Of a stretch of DNA of 7,472 bases, positions 6,368 to 7,472 are shown one piece after another. Under the pieces are notes generated by a model, which saw nothing but the letters and a program-made list of their open reading frames with translations, ran no database searches and was not told where the DNA came from. The DNA comes from Bacillota bacterium (GTDB lineage Bacteria; Bacillota; Clostridia; Christensenellales; CAG-138). Every line of letters starts with the position of its first letter. Within the stretch, counting starts at the first letter, position 1. A program made the position numbers and the translations under genes. The stretch is from contig JAEYLA010000268.1 in the NCBI GenBank assembly GCA_023461495.1, forward strand, positions 1 through 7,472, in the 5' to 3' direction.

Positions 6368-7472
6368 AAACGCTTGACTTGCTGGGCATGGCCTTCATGA
6401 ACCTGTGGCGGCGTAAGCTGCGCGCGTTCCTGACGGTGCTGGGCATGGTGATCGGCGTGGCGTCCATTGTCGTAATGGTTTCGCTTGGCATTGGCATCAA
6501 CGAATCCTTCCGTGAAAATTACGAGCGCGCGGGCAGCCTTACCACCATACAGGTCAACAGCTACCGCATGGTGGAAAGCGCGGACGGCAGGTTTGGCAGC
6601 TCCCAGGAAGTGGTGCTGGATGACAAAAGCGTGCAGTCCTTTAAGAAGCTGCCGGGCGTTGTGGCAGTGATGCCCATGCTTGAAACCTGGGGCGCAGTAA
6701 AAAGCGGGCAGTACATGACGGATCTCTCCATCATGGGCGTGGATCTGAAGGTTGCGGAGGAGTTCGGCTTTACCCTGGAAGAAGGCCGCATGCCGAACGC
6801 GAACACGGGTTCCAAATATGAGATCGTATTTGGTTCCTGGACCTTGCAGAATTTCTACAATCCCAAGAACGGCAAGCAGGCGATGGACCCGCAGGGGAAC
6901 TCAAAGATTAACATGGAGCGGTCCCGTTTCCAGCTCACGTTTGACTACGGCAACGTATACCCGGATTCCGGCGGCGGAGAAGGCGTGACCAGGGGCAAGA
7001 TCTATGATATCAAGGTCGTTGGCCGCATGGCAGAGGAAGGCAACAACTACGCCTATTATTCGCTCATGGATATTGCGGCGGTACGCAAGCTCGCCAAGGA
7101 AAACAAGGATTTTATGCGCGTTGATACCAAGAAGTACAGCCAGGTTTGGGTCAAGTGCGAAAAGATTGAGGATGTTATTGAAATCCAGAAGCAGATCCAG
7201 GACATGGGCTATGGCGCGTCCAGTCTGCAGGACGCCCTGAAAGCGGCGCAGGAAAGCGCCGCGCAGCTGCAGATGCTTTTAGGCGCCATCGGCGGCGTTT
7301 CCCTGCTCGTTGCGGCGATCGGCATCATGAACACGATGATGATGAGCATCTACGAGCGCACCAAGGAAATCGGCATCATCAAGGTGCTCGGGTGCCGCAT
7401 GCGCAACATTGCGGAGCTGTTTTTAACGGAGGCGGCATATATAGGCCTGATTGGCGGGCTTATCGGCCTTGG
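6364..7472 (+). CDS. MacB/FtsX-type ABC transporter permease (3' end beyond window)
   Basis: Membrane subunit partnering the ATPase at 3853-4551. I translated 369 codons with no stop before the window end. Residues 9-20 (MAFMNLWRRKLR) and the first membrane helix (about 21-43, FLTVLGMVIGVASIVVMVSLGIG) are the standard MacB N-terminus. A large extracytoplasmic MacB_PCD-like domain spans about 45-300. A second helix (about 305-329) leads into IMNTMMMSIYERTKEIGIIKVLGC (321-344), the hallmark FtsX-domain coupling segment, and a third helix begins near 350. The last part of the FtsX domain, with the fourth helix, is missing, probably several tens of residues. ATG 6364 overlaps the previous stop as ATGA, with GGAGG at 6355-6359, which implies translational coupling. 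MacB-type permeases move by mechanotransmission across the membrane rather than through a classical channel. The substrate is not predictable here. Confidence 0.95.
   Translation, partial: MKTLDLLGMAFMNLWRRKLRAFLTVLGMVIGVASIVVMVSLGIGINESFRENYERAGSLTTIQVNSYRMVESADGRFGSSQEVVLDDKSVQSFKKLPGVVAVMPMLETWGAVKSGQYMTDLSIMGVDLKVAEEFGFTLEEGRMPNANTGSKYEIVFGSWTLQNFYNPKNGKQAMDPQGNSKINMERSRFQLTFDYGNVYPDSGGGEGVTRGKIYDIKVVGRMAEEGNNYAYYSLMDIAAVRKLAKENKDFMRVDTKKYSQVWVKCEKIEDVIEIQKQIQDMGYGASSLQDALKAAQESAAQLQMLLGAIGGVSLLVAAIGIMNTMMMSIYERTKEIGIIKVLGCRMRNIAELFLTEAAYIGLIGGLIGL

Overview
The window looks like chromosome of a moderately GC-rich (roughly mid-50s % by eye) anaerobic, fermentative member of the Bacillota, class Clostridia. 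The indicators are a multi-cluster clostridial-type [FeFe] hydrogenase, a SpoVB-like lipid/polysaccharide flippase, strong AGGAGG-type ribosome binding sites and sigma-A-type promoters. I cannot name the species. No mobile element, CRISPR array, tRNA or rRNA is visible.

Layout. Positions 1-214 are a non-coding leader holding a perfect 16-bp hairpin (21-56) and a weaker hairpin. Next, on the plus strand, is a polytopic flippase of the SpoVB/MurJ-like superfamily (215-1792, probable TTG start). It converges on a minus-strand [FeFe] hydrogenase gene (1843-3591), and a strong hairpin terminator (1802-1828) lies between the two. A 261-bp divergent intergenic region (3592-3852) carries a good promoter for the hydrogenase on the minus strand, a good promoter for the next operon on the plus strand, and small palindromes that could be operators.

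The plus-strand operon runs to the window edge. It encodes a MacB/LolD-type ABC ATPase (3853-4551), a secreted and C-terminally membrane-anchored protein built of Ig-like/CARDB-like beta domains (4595-6367), and a MacB/FtsX-type permease (6364 onward, cut by the window end). The anchored protein and the permease overlap by ATGA and are probably translationally coupled. The simplest reading is one three-part envelope machine: ATPase inside, FtsX-type permease in the membrane, and a large extracellular beta-domain protein in the place where a MacA/HlyD-type adaptor would be expected. Its substrate, or the mechanical work it does, cannot be told from sequence.

The hydrogenase is complete, with every accessory Fe-S ligand in place, but it stands alone with its own promoter and terminator rather than beside NADH-binding (HydB/HydC-like) partners. 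Its first H-cluster motif reads TSCSPGW instead of the textbook TSCCPGW. The best candidates for further work are the three-part ABC system, this H-cluster motif, and the compositionally distinct N-terminal domain of the anchored protein.
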